A stretch of DNA of 64,000 nt from NCBI GenBank assembly GCA_013397075.1, contig VWZS01002702.1, positions 124,324-188,323 on the forward strand, read 5' to 3'. The DNA is from Rhabdornis inornatus. Taxonomy: Eukaryota > Chordata > Aves > Passeriformes > Rhabdornithidae. The position numbers and the translations under genes were made by a program. The notes under the pieces are model-generated. The model was not told the DNA's origin. It saw nothing but the letters and a program-made list of their open reading frames with translations, and ran no database searches. Positions 1 to 12,700 of this stretch are shown here, piece by piece (the first letter of the stretch is position 1; the number at the start of each line of letters is the position of its first letter).

Positions 1-446
1 CAGCCTGAAAGAGCCAATGGATGGTCCTGACTTTTCACGCCCTTCCTAGGGATCCTCACGGGCCCACGGCCGCCACCTGCCGGCAACTGCTCCCACACGC
101 GGGTCTCCAACTGAGGAATTCTGCCTTCCAGGAAAAGGGTTATTTAAAAAGTACTAACACACTGCTCAAAAGGGAGTACTGCCACTGCTTTAATAAGCAA
201 TTCAAGTGAAGCAGAAGATTTGTTGCTTTTTTCATAGAAAATATTACTACAAATCTGTAGTAGCAGCACTTTTTAATTTACCAAAACCTGGCATCTACTA
301 GCAACAGAACATACACAAAAATATCTTTGTTTATACAAATAAAATTAGGTTTTTAATATCCACAAAGTAACATAGAAGAGCGACATTTTTCTTCACATTG
401 GTAATCGTTAGTCAGAGCAGGTGTGATATAAAAGCTGTGTAAGCAT
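1..446 (-). other. N4BP1: N4BP1 3' UTR, start (continues off the left edge)
   Basis: DNA downstream of the N4BP1 stop. No AATAAA is seen on the minus strand here. ATTAAA words at 357-352 and 277-272 (minus strand) could be weak polyadenylation signals. Mammalian N4BP1 has a UTR of several kb, so the true end probably lies outside the window. The first 120 bases are GC-richer than the rest. Confidence 0.7.
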
Positions 447-777
447 TCAGTCAAGCACCATGGCAGACAGTGCATTGAGATCTCTCATGAATGGATGATT
501 AGCCAGTATTTGATCAATCTTCTGCCTTTGATCATAGCCAGGAAAAATTTTGATCAAGGCTTCTCTTAGCTGGACTGTTTCTGAGGCAGACCTCTGTGGT
601 GGAGTTGCTTGACAAGGCTCTGTGCTTTCTTCCCGTGGAAGCCACAGGGATGAACGATCATCATGCACTCTGCCTCCAGGCTGTCCACTGCTACTGCTCA
701 CTTCGGGGAGTAAAAAAGGTGTCTCAGAAGAATATTGTCCACTGCTCTGTGAAGCCTTCTGTGTTGACAAAGAATCT
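447..777 (-). CDS. N4BP1: N4BP1 coding exon 7 (C-terminus and stop)
   Basis: 331 nt of coding sequence; acceptor TTTTGTTCCACAG|AGATTC, stop TGA at 449-447. It encodes residues 814-922: a Ser/Pro-rich linker, then the conserved tail VQLREALIKIFPGYDQRQKI, DQILANHPFMRDLNALSAMV, LD. This tail is the CoCUN/CUE-like ubiquitin- and NEDD8-binding segment known in N4BP1. The 3' UTR follows directly. Confidence 0.96.
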
Positions 778-3700
778 CTGTGGAACAAAATAAAAAAAAA
801 ATTAATTAAGCTAAATGAGATGCTAGCCATAGCTCTCTCTGTACATGAGAGAGAAAAGAGAAATGTGTATAACAAACTTCCCTGCTGCTCAGCCAGTTAC
901 TGACAAGCATTCTTTCAAAGTGAAAGAAAACAGGAGGTGTAACAGTTCTCAATCTGAATCTGGCACAACTAACACTAATATCACCCAGGAATAGCCTCAA
1001 TATGCTGTGAATCCTTTACCTGGCAGATTACAGCAACAGTCAAAGACTGTTTTATGAAGGTATAGATAAAAAGATGCATTGAACACATGTACGCTGACGT
1101 GGAACATGCGAAAATGCTGACAGACCAAGAAGGCTTCCAAGACTGCTTCACAAGACTATTCCTCATGTACTTTTGCTCTTGACTGAGCTGTGTTCATATT
1201 TAGATCAGGACCTTGTTTCCCTTGTATGGTATCCTTAACAGGGCAATGAGGTTGTTTTAGCAATCTCAGCATTTAAATACTCTTCCTTAACTACTGAGAT
1301 TTCATTTCAGACTTTTAAAGTTTTGCTACTCTATACACTGCTAGCACTACAAAATTTAAAGTTCAATCTACTTCAGATGCCAGCAGATATCAAAGAAATG
1401 TGAAGTGGAACTCATGTTACAGTCTAGTTTCCTACCACACAGGAAACAGTATCTAAATTACAGAGCTCTATTTTACAAGGATTTGGGTTATGACACCTCC
1501 TGTTACTCAGCATGGAAAGGTTTTCTAACTGCTGAAGATCCAATTTCTGATCTTGTTCCTGGGTGCCATTTATGCTTTCTGTTTCATTTAACTCATGTAG
1601 AAAAGCCACAGGGAAGGAACAAAATTAACTCTGCACTGGCAACTTTTCTCTGTTCTTCCTGCCCCTGCCCCCACCCAAAAACTCAACCCCAAACCAAATA
1701 CCAAAGCCTAGTTCCAGTTCCAAGTTTACAGATAAAAAAAACAAGCTCTTCTGTGGTCTTCTCAAAAGACTGTCTCCATTTCCACAATCAGCACACTCAC
1801 CTACCTCAGAACACTCTGTTTTCATTTTATTTCTCTCAGATATAGGCAGGTAAAACACAGTGCTCCAAATAACATCTCAAAAGTTTTGTACAATAGCTTG
1901 AATACTTAGCATTTCCTTCCAGAGTTCTAGCACTGCACTTGCTTTTTTAATGTCAACACATTTATTTTCAAATCAGCTTGTAATCTATGGTATAAAAATG
2001 TTCTACTTTCCTCCAATGTTTACAACAGATGAGATTCTTGCACATTCTTTGTATTAATCCTTAAGCATGGCTTGCCTTTTCTATTGTAAATTTTTAAGTT
2101 ACCTCACTTGTTTTTAAAAGCCTTCTCAATACTCCTCAGAATTACTAGCATTTCTAATTCCTAAACAGGTGAAAATACATCATATTATTATCTTGTGCAA
2201 AAGTGCAAACTAATTCTCAAATCTTGGCAGTTCATGCAAAGCAAATTCATACTTTGAATATGTGCGCATTTAAAAAGTACATCAATCTTAAATGAACAAT
2301 ATATGTTAATTAATATTTATAATTATTACTCAAAAACAAATAGATTTAATAACAATGCCTCAAAAATTCTTATGACAACAGTAAAACACCCTCAACCATG
2401 AGGTGAAGTGTCTCCCATGTGACAAAAAAACCCAAGGGCAGAGTGTTTGTAGCACCTATTGTCCCACTATGAAGAAGTGACCAACCAAGGTGTCTTAGAT
2501 AACATCAGTGTAATTAACAACACATACTCACATCTCTGGCACCTCTGGGTGCTGTTAACATACCCCTCCATGAAAGACACCACAGCCAAATCTCAGAAGC
2601 AGCTTTTGTCATACTTATCTTAGTTCCCAGAGAGATCTTGATTAGAAGCAAATGTCACCAGCAGTTTCTGAACCAACTGAAGTAACAGGAAAAATGTTGG
2701 GTTTTTTTGTTAAACTGCTACATGTTACAGTGTTCCTGCTTAAGTTTAGTGTGCTTTACAGGTGTGTGAGTGAACCAGGAGCACAGTTTATTTCAAATGT
2801 GAAATAACTGTGTCAAACAGAAATGAAAACAGTGTTTATACCTAGAATAGCCTTCACTTCGAAGGAAGTCATCTAATCTGGGTCCATTTCTTCCCAAAGG
2901 ATCATCAGGAACCATAAATATGTCACCAGCAAAAGTGTACTGGAGCAACCTGCAAGAGAGTTCTTTTAAATAACAAGGTATTACACCCTTGTTGTCCTTC
3001 ACCTTTGTAGCACAGGACGAATTTCCTAAGAGTAGACACCACATTAGGAGTCCCTGAAGATTAATTAGTAAACTATGACACAACCAGCATTCCCTGTCAA
3101 AATAATTCCACGGGAGCCGTGAACTCTCCCTATTACTCTGCAGAATACAGAACTTTGTTTTATTGACAGAAAATTTGCAACAAGGCCATGGTGGGATTTT
3201 CTAGGTGACTAGGGATTTTTTGATTGTTCTAACTCCCCCTCCTTGCAAGGATCTTCAGTCATATAGCTGAAATGCCTGTGTTAGCAGAAAGCCATATAAG
3301 CAGCAAATACAGCATTAAATGCTTACAGGTAAGACACAAAGATTTTTTTCTGGAATCACTTTGAGACAGGTAGAAATCTGAATTGAAAAAAAAAACCCAG
3401 TTCAACTGAAATTTGTCTGCAAGGAGAAGATTTGGTACAGTGGAATTTTCCCAGAAGTAAAACTAATAGCAGATGTTAACATAAGCTCTTAAACCACAGA
3501 CTCGAGATACCATGCCAAGTATTCTTGCTAAAGTCCTGTGGCAGAACAGAACCTGACTTGGGCAGAATTCACTCAAGAAAGAATTTAAATGTCTACATGA
3601 TTAGCCAGCAGCAACTCCACGGTCTCGCAGCTATATTGTGAAAATCCAGGACAAGTTTTTAGTTACTTATTTCATTAGAGCTATACTGTAGCAGATGTAT

Positions 3701-6700
3701 CCTCAGAAGATGTCAGGGACACTGAGGAATTAGTGGAAAATTTCACTAACAGAAGATCACACATTAGCAGTAAAATAACCTGATCTGAGTGCAACAGAAA
3801 AAAAAATCCCGAACACCCAAACCCAACAAACTAACAAAGAAACAAGAAGAAACAAGCAGAAACAAAGTCCACAAGATGAAGCAGGGATATTTGACAACTA
3901 AGTGAGCTCATGGAAACCCAAAGAACAACAATTGCAGGGAAATGGCTACATGGATATGGTACAAGTGTTCATTTTGTTTAGCTGTACCAATCTGTCCCAC
4001 TTCAGTAAAGAGTGATTGATTCTGAGCAATTAAAAGTGACACTGTACATCCTCATCAGCTATCATGTCTGTGAAAAAAATGAGCTTTCAGACAAGAGAGG
4101 CTGTGAAAGTGTATTGCTCAAATAAGATCCAACACTGACCTTCAGAAGTGACACGTGTGCTGTTACATCAAGCTCCTGCTTATGTGAGCAATTAGTATAC
4201 ATACATGACAGAATAGATGAATAACAGGGATATTAGACTACTCAACACATGACTGTAAGGCCATGAATCACCATAGTGAGTCACAGAGTACTTTATTTGG
4301 ATCTACCAGAATTGTAATGACAGATTAATTACAGACAGCAAAATCCCACATGTAGGTAGAGTGCCTACAACTGCAAGGACAGACATCCTTTTAAGATTTT
4401 ACAGAAATTCAATAATTACCTTTTTTGAATAATTTCTCTCCAGGCAAATGATTCTGTCACAAATTCTCTGAAGTTATCATTAGTCACAATAACACCTCCA
4501 GTTTCAGCAGCAAGGTTTAATAAAAATCTGTAAAATTAATTTCAAAGATCACCAAGACAGTTTGTTTTGCTGAAAACAATCCAAAGATCTAGAAAATGAA
4601 ACGTTTCATCATCCAAAAGTAATCTATTTGCATGAAAACAAACACCTTGATTACCAGGAAATTACTCTGCTTTTATCCACCTCAAACTTACAACAATGTT
4701 TTGGGCAGCATGCATTTATTTATTGCAGCAGAGTCTTCATGGGAGGTTTCCTTCCCCATTAAGAACCCAAGTAAAGAAACCCACACAAGCAAAAGCCCCC
4801 AAACCCCATGATCTAAATATTTGCACAGGTAAATGGCTTGCTTTATGGAATAGTACAGTATTTATTACACAATCCAACACAAACTCATTTCTATACACTT
4901 TTTTGCTTAGCATTAATGTCTGTGTTCTGCAAGTCAGTGTTCTGCATGTTAGTTGTTTGCTCTGTCAAGACTTCTTAAAAACCCTTCTGTTAAATAAATT
5001 ATGATAAAACATAATGACTGATTTATTAAGAAAAAAACGATTGCTTTATTTTATAATGTCTCTGAAAATACATTTTTTGCCATTTGAAACTATTTTAGCC
5101 ACAAGATAATGGATGTGTCCTCTTAAAGGAAAGTGCATGCTTTTAACAAAAGTGAAAATATGTTATTATAACACTTATTTCCACAGTCATTTAACTGCAC
5201 TGCCAGAGCATTTCTTATGAAAGGCTGTGTGTATATAAAACATTAGTGAAGTATTAGGAAAGTCCCACAATGCAGACTCCTAAAGCTTACTGTGTCTCGT
5301 TCACTGACAGATGATCCCCACATTTTGAAGTTCATCTTTTGTGGTCAAATTAACGTGGAAGTTCACTGGCTTACACATTGTTACAAATACACTGCTCCAA
5401 ACACACAGCAAGCTCTGTGTGCCAAGAAGAAAATGGAGCTAAATAGTATCTGATCAGTAGCTGTCTTATGCCCCAAGAATAAAAGGTGTTCAGGGATAGA
5501 GTGATGACCAGGAAAGCATAAAAACATTACTAAGAATGATTACTAAGAAGATTAATTCTTCTGCCTGCCTTTTTTTTTTTTAATACACACGAAAATTTGT
5601 AGTTCTCCATGACTTTCTGAATACATAGTAGTGTTTCCTACAACAGTGAAATAATGTAACAGATGTAGAACTCAGTCTTAAGCTGGATGCATAGCTCTGT
5701 CTAGACAGGTTGCAGAACTACCTCATAAAACTGCTCATGAAATATTAAGCTTTTACAACCATTAGTCAGATGTTTAAAAAGTCTTTAAAGCTATGTATAT
5801 TCTGTACCTGTCATCATGAGCAGCAATTCTTGCTCCTAAAACCATCCTTGCAGGGGTTAAAGACAATATTCCAACATCCTCGAGCTGTGTTAAGAACTTC
5901 TGCTCTGTTAAAATATGATTTGACAATTAGTCTGAGATATAATTAGCAGGGAGAAGATGGGCTATTTTTGTACCAATTAAGCTATAGAAATGACATTGAT
6001 AGCTGAAGAATTGCTAATACTATAAAAATGGGGAAGAAGAGGTTAAAACTAGAAATTAAAGAGCAAACACAAACCAACCCAAGAAGGCCTCCACTGATGG
6101 CACACCTGTCAGCCTAAACAGGATTTCAGGGTCTCTCATACTGTGTATGGAAACCTGGTTACTCATGCTGAGCAGCCAGACTGCTCCTGCTCAACATTTG
6201 ATGAAACATTCCTTCTGCATTTATTCTTCACAGAAGTGCCCAAAGAAATAGTTACAGTCTGGTTTAATTAAGGAAACATTAGGAAATGTCCCTCACCTGT
6301 AATGGAAGGGTCACGTCTTGTTCTCCACTGTGGAACAAACACAGTAATATTTCTGTGGCCACGTTTCCAAAAGTAGTCAACAGCTATTGCAATTCCTCGA
6401 CATGAGAAGAATTTCCTTAGACCATGACTGAAGGTGAAACAAAAAGAAGGGAGATTAAATTCACTAGGGTTTTACTACCAGAAAAACAAAGAAAGAGGAA
6501 CAAAACCTTGCAAAGTGAAGCTGAAAGTCCCACTTAGAGCCCCAGATAAAGAAAAGGCAGATGGGTGTTACAGATGAGGAATCTTCTAAATGGAAAGAGC
6601 TCTTCAGCAAAAGAAGAAAACAGATACATCACTTTGCAACTTTATAGCTCAGTCTCCTTGGCACAATAATAAACCATAAGCAGGTTTATCTTTAAAAAAG

Positions 6701-9700
6701 AGGCCCATAGTGATGGTTTCTGAACTCCATTGAGTACAGATCAGAACTATAATAATCCAGTATTGTAGTAGTTCCAAATACAGTCCGACTACAAAAAAGA
6801 ACACCTTTGGTTCAACTGATTATCAAAGATTACATCTGAACAGCTCTCTGACAATTAAGGCCTCCTCTCCCTTCAACAGTCTGAACAATTGTTTCTGAAG
6901 CAAAATAATGAAATTTCGTTGAAGAAATATTTTCCAAACACTGTATTATGGCATTACTTTTTTCTCCATTTAAAAAGAAAAGATGTTCATTATCTGTTTT
7001 TACAATCCCTTAAGTGACTTTCCAGAAAAAAACAGCAACTGCCTACAATGAAGGGACACAAAGATTTGAACTGATGACCTTGTGAGGCCCTTCCCAACTG
7101 GAATTATCCCCAATGACCCTATTTGCCTATTTAACACATGGCACAATTAACTGTCCAGCATTTTCATAGAGGCTACACTTAGACAAAACAAAGATATCAT
7201 TCCCTAGAAAAGACACACTGATCGACACTGATGGCATGAACACCCAAAGCATTTCTTGCAAAATAGTGTTTTGAATTAGATGTCAAATCACTACAAAGTA
7301 CTTTTAGCAATAAGTGAGCAAGTGGTATTCCTTTTTTAAACCAGTCTCCCAAATACTAGGCAAGCGCATATTATTGACCCTAATAGTAAGCCCTGTTAGT
7401 TTTGAAGAGAATCTTATCTTTAAACCCTAGTTTAACCTACCAAGAAATCTTCCCAATGTAACGGTCTTTAAAAGATTCCATGGAAATACTTTACAGTGAA
7501 ACTCTGCCTTAAATAGCATTCATTTATCCTTTTCCAGTTTTGTAAATTCTTTAAAAAATAGGTTGATCAAAATTTAAATATATTGGGGATCTCTGAATTT
7601 GGAGAGGAATTCTTTTGGTAGAAAGCCAGAAAAATGAATAAGCCATATCTGAAATATAAAAGGCAAAAAAATCTTACTTGCTAACAGAATTTCCGGAGGA
7701 AAAAAATACTGTGCCACACTTGGCCTTAATAAAATTAAGCATTCTTGGTGTCAAGAACACTCAAATAACAGAAGGCAATTTTAATAGAAGAGTTACTCTT
7801 TGTAAACCTTCTGGGACAAACTTTAAATGCAGTCATCATCCCACTAATTTAAGTTTGGCATCCTATTCATTAAATTGGAAAACTCTGTTAAATATTTGCA
7901 ATGAATTAATGATTCTTAACTGGACTTCAAGAAATGCAGAGGTCTCAATATTCATGTCAAAATTTATGCTTTCTCTGCCTGTTCATCCTCCTGTTTTAGA
8001 GCTCCAAGCTGGCTGAACTACACAGCATACTGTTTTTTAAAGTGTTTTGAAGCTTAGAAAAGCAGCTCCTGATTGATCACAAAATCCTGCTCTGCTACAA
8101 CTTTAAAAGGCATGCAAATAGAAGCAACTTTATCATATAACATGTAGAATTAATGTAAGCTATAATATGAAAAATATGCCACCACTAAACTAAATTAAAT
8201 ATGAAATGCTTTAACTGAGTTAGATAAACACCTGAAGGGACAGCAAATCATCACAGCAAGATGGTCTTTTCAAGATGTCCATCTCAAAGACTGCACCTCT
8301 TCTCTAAATGCCATTGTAAATGCTGGTTTTGCCTGTCCCAGCTATTTAAAGACCTGTGAAGACCCTACAAAGGCATTTCCTAGACTAAACAAAAGATGAT
8401 CATAAGTAGCACAAAGTAGCAAAGAGCAGGTTGCCTTCTGGGACATGTAACATTTTCCTTCTGGTTTGTTACTAAAGTAAATACTGTCACAAATGAGTGG
8501 CTTGGCTGCTTAAAGAAACACTGTCAAAGGTATTGCCAAAGGCAGGGTTTGATACGAATATGTGAAAATATGGCTTCACAGAGTTTGGTGGCAACATTCA
8601 CTCTTGTGAACTTGTGAAGAGTAAGTTCATTATTTACTGCACAGGTTAAGGCATACGAAGATCAAATTAGAATCAGCTTGGACTGATTTACACAGAAGCC
8701 AGGAATGCAGAAGGGGGTGAGGGTGCAAAGCATATGGATGTAAAGATAAGGGTGCAAAAGGGTTTAGCAGCACTTAATCAGCAAGTACTTTAACATTTAC
8801 AAAGCAATTCCATAGGGCTCACTATAGTTGCAACAACGACTTAACTGTAGATTTGAGGCAGTAACATTCATAGCATGATCAATTCACACACACACACACA
8901 GAGGTACACAATGTGAACACCTAATTCTCTGTGCCTAAAGGTGCTTGTCAAAGAATTCCACTCAGCATCAGTGAAATGCTCACACCAATTCCCTTTGCAT
9001 TTCCCAACAGGCAAGGGTCACACCTCAGAAGTGTAGAGAGGTATATGGGAGCTTTGTCACCGGGGACAGTCCTCTGAGTATCACAAAGGTGAGGATTTTT
9101 GAGCTCTGAGCAGTGTCCCACTCGAGAGAGGTGCTGGCACCTAGAAGAGCTCAAAGGGCCTCCCTCAGGACCCTGGCTATAGGGCCACAGGATGACTGAC
9201 TTTGGGCAGCAGTAAATTTCCCCCCAGCCACAACCCAACTTGGTAACTCCTGGGCTTTCTTCCCCAAAGTGTAGGAAAAATGGTGTCCCTCCACTTGGGC
9301 TATGATTCAGGTAAATAGTTTACCAAGGCTTCAAAGGATAATATTGATTACCCTTGGTTTCCCACCTTGTTTGGGCACCTGATGTTTCTGATTGGATGCA
9401 CCACCATAAGTACATATTTACAAGCTATTCTAGGAAGATATAATTCCATTCAATTATTCTTTCATTCTTAGTTTCTTCCATTTTAATAACATTTAAATTA
9501 CCCAATAACTGGATATTGCAGTCTGCCCTCAAAAGGCCAGTTTTCAGCATACAAAACCAGGTAATTTTAAAAAATACTTGTTAGCAGCTAGGGTAAACTC
9601 TGGGTGTTCTCTCATTCCACAAGCACCCTGAGACAATATGATAACAGATCAACATGCTGCACATGTCAAAAGAAAAAATTCTGCTTTTGCAGTTTTCTAG

Positions 9701-12700
9701 ACTTATGACATGAGGCAAGCAATGATACAGAAACCCATACAGCATTAGTCTAAGCATGTGGGTGATGAATTAATATCCACATCCCCATCAAAAAAGGGGG
9801 CCAAAAGAACCCTGAACCAGCATAGGCATGGAAGCAGTTCTTGAGGTACTGAGAAGTAAAACCGAGAACAATTCAAAGCAATTTTGCAAACACTCTTCAC
9901 TTCATGAAATGCAAGAAACTAATGAGGCTTTATTGAGCCAGAGGGAAGCTGCAGAACACCTACATGATGAAACCAACAAGCCCTCAAGCATTGATTATTT
10001 ACTAGAACATTCAAGTATCTCAATGGTTCTGCTATTTTGAGGCAGCTCTATCCTTTATGTTTCATAACCAGTTTTCATTTGGTTGGGTAGAAGGTACCAG
10101 GTGTTATATAATCTTTTTTGGGACTCTATATCAGTAGCACGCAGCTACTATGCCCTACTCCAACGTGGGGTGTGTGCAGCCCAACTGCTGTGCAGGGCAA
10201 TCCACTGGGGTGCATGAAGGAAATATTGGAGCCTCAGTAACACACATTTATAGTTGGTAAATATACATATATACATTTGCAAAAAATAACAGGATCCAAG
10301 CATTAATATGCAATGCTGTTAGAGGAGAAATATGTCACCAGTACATGTGAACCTCCACTTTAAAACTGCAAGACGTTAAGAGCACAAAAAAATGCCCCAG
10401 ACCCAAACCACTTAAGTTTACAATAATTTAACCTTGTTGTTAGGCACTGGCAAAGCAAATTAAACTTCATGCACAACACTGCAACAGAGCAGAGCTTGCC
10501 CTGAGATTACTTCTGACTGAAGTGCTACATTGAGCTGAACACTGGTGATTCAAACCAGGTTACTCTGAAATGGCACAACCGTGTGCCATGCACACCAAAA
10601 CCTAGCTAGCAAAACCTTAATACATGACACTGCAACCTCTTAGCCCCTATTTCATCTGAAAGAACTGTTAATAAAGGGATAGCTGAAGAGAACAATACTT
10701 ACGAAATTGCAACATTGCTTCCATCAATAATTATATGTTTCAAATATGGTTTTCCAGGTTCATTTATCAACTCCAGTTTGTATGGCTTCTTCAGAGAGTC
10801 CAAGAACCTTTGAACTCCAGTAACTGAATGATCTGGATGTGATCCCACTGTGTCTCTATCTGGATTTGAAGGGTGTTTTTGTGAAGACAGTAACTGGTCT
10901 GGGGCAGGATTGTCACAATGTGAAGTTTGGGAAAGGTGCTGGTGGAGGGGCCTCGCTTGAGAAGAGCTGCAGTGTCCCAGCTGCTCCTCAGAACCAGAGT
11001 GGCTGTTCTGGACAGTTGAGGGCCCTGAAGAATTTTGCTGAAATGCAGTTTTACTCTTACTTGATATATGCTGCACATCTGAGCTCCCTCTGGCTATAAA
11101 GCCAACATCTTTTAGAGCTCCAGCTTGCACAGTGCTGAAAGTTACCCCACCGTCAGTTTCTATATTGCTTGACCTTGAGCTGTGATTCTTACCAGGGCTA
11201 TAAACATCTCTCTGTTTATAGCACAGAACTGAATTTTTGCTGGGAGGGGAAGATTTGCATGCCGATCTATGCATTTTATCTTCTGCACCAACTTGCGTGT
11301 CTGGAGCACCTCTTACTTTGTGATACTCATTTTTTGTCTCCTTTGAAGTATGATTGGATTTAAGTGGACTTTTATTCCTAGAAATGCCTTTGTCTTCTAG
11401 CTTTTGTGAATTATTCATATTACTTCCTAAAGGAAGAATGACAGTTCGAGGCTCTTGAGATGACTGTTCATTTTCTTTTTTAAACTTTAAATTTTCCTTT
11501 TCAATTTCTTCTAGCAATATTAATGGTTCCACTGATTGTCCTAGGATACCAATAACTTTTTCTACAATATTTTGGGAATATCCCATCGTTCTGAAAAAGT
11601 TCACAAGAATCTTATATTCCATTTCCTCAGTGAGAGCATCACCTTCTTTAAGGCAGCAAGAAGGACCATCTGATTCATTGCAACCATCTAAAACCAGATC
11701 AATTACTGCATCAGGGTCTGAAGGATTCTTGTGTAAAGTAGATTTCACTTGCTGATCATTTTCCAAAGAGAGATGCTTTTTAGGGAGCCTTTCCTCCTCA
11801 TCAGAAGACCTCCTTTTACATGACTGCCTCTCTTTAAAGGCCACTGCCTCTATCAGAGGGTCCTTTATGGGAACAAACCTTGTTTCAGGAGTGTCAGAAA
11901 AAACAGTGTCCATTTGCTTTGTAAGCTCAGTTACAGGTGTGCCAGCATTGCTTCTTACTTCCTCCCCATCTGCCCTTCTGTTTGCAGCAATGACTTTGGA
12001 GGTGCTGTTCTGTCCAAGCTGCTGTGGGCTTTCAGAGCATGTGAGATCTATGACATCAGTCTCCCCTCCAGAAACATGAGCTTGGGTGAGAGCTAGGAGT
12101 TCTCTTTTTAGTGCACTGGGCAAAATCAGTAAATCCATTGTATACTTATCTGCATGTGCTTCCACAAATTGTCTGAACTGCTTTTTAATCTCCGATTCAT
12201 TGTCACTTAAAAAGCTTTCATTATTCTCAAAAAGCTTTACAAACTGCTGCACATGACTTTGAGCCATAACAACAGCTTCTGCACCCCCCTTAATACTCAG
12301 CAATCCCATTTCCAGCACTGTTACATCAGCACAGGTATCCTGAATAAGGCTGTTGAGAAACAGGCTCTGTGCACCAACGAAGATGCAGTGCATATCCTTT
12401 GGGTAGTATTCCTTTTCTTCTAGCTCAGGTTCACACAGTCCCTTGACGTACTCCTAAGAGGAGAAAGAGAGCAGAGTGAATACTTGCAAAAACCTAATAT
12501 AACTAAGTAAACGCTGCCAGCAAACAGGACAACAGAAATAAAACACCAATATCTAAAATGATGTTTAAATAGATCTCATAGAAGGCTCTCTTTAATATTC
12601 TCTTGTTTATACCTGATAGTAACAGGTAACTTAAGTAGTAGATCAAACAATTTAAAAGACTGTCAGAACAGATTTATTTTTCCATCCCCATTCTTTGGTC

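Larger units (their letters stand above)
6428..10702 (-). other. N4BP1: N4BP1 intron 2
   Basis: 4275 nt, GT..AG. Mostly AT-rich unique sequence, with a probable CR1 tail scrap near 7063-7120, a (CA)8 microsatellite at 8885-8900, and a GC-richer block at about 8940-9290 that I cannot assign to a family. Confidence 0.85.

Noticed and set aside
1405..1845. 146-codon plus-strand open frame in N4BP1 intron 6
   Set aside because: No similarity recognised, overlapping frames on the other strand, and antisense intronic position.
4696..5004. 102-codon plus-strand frame in intron 4
   Set aside because: Intronic antisense, no domain, no splice or promoter context.
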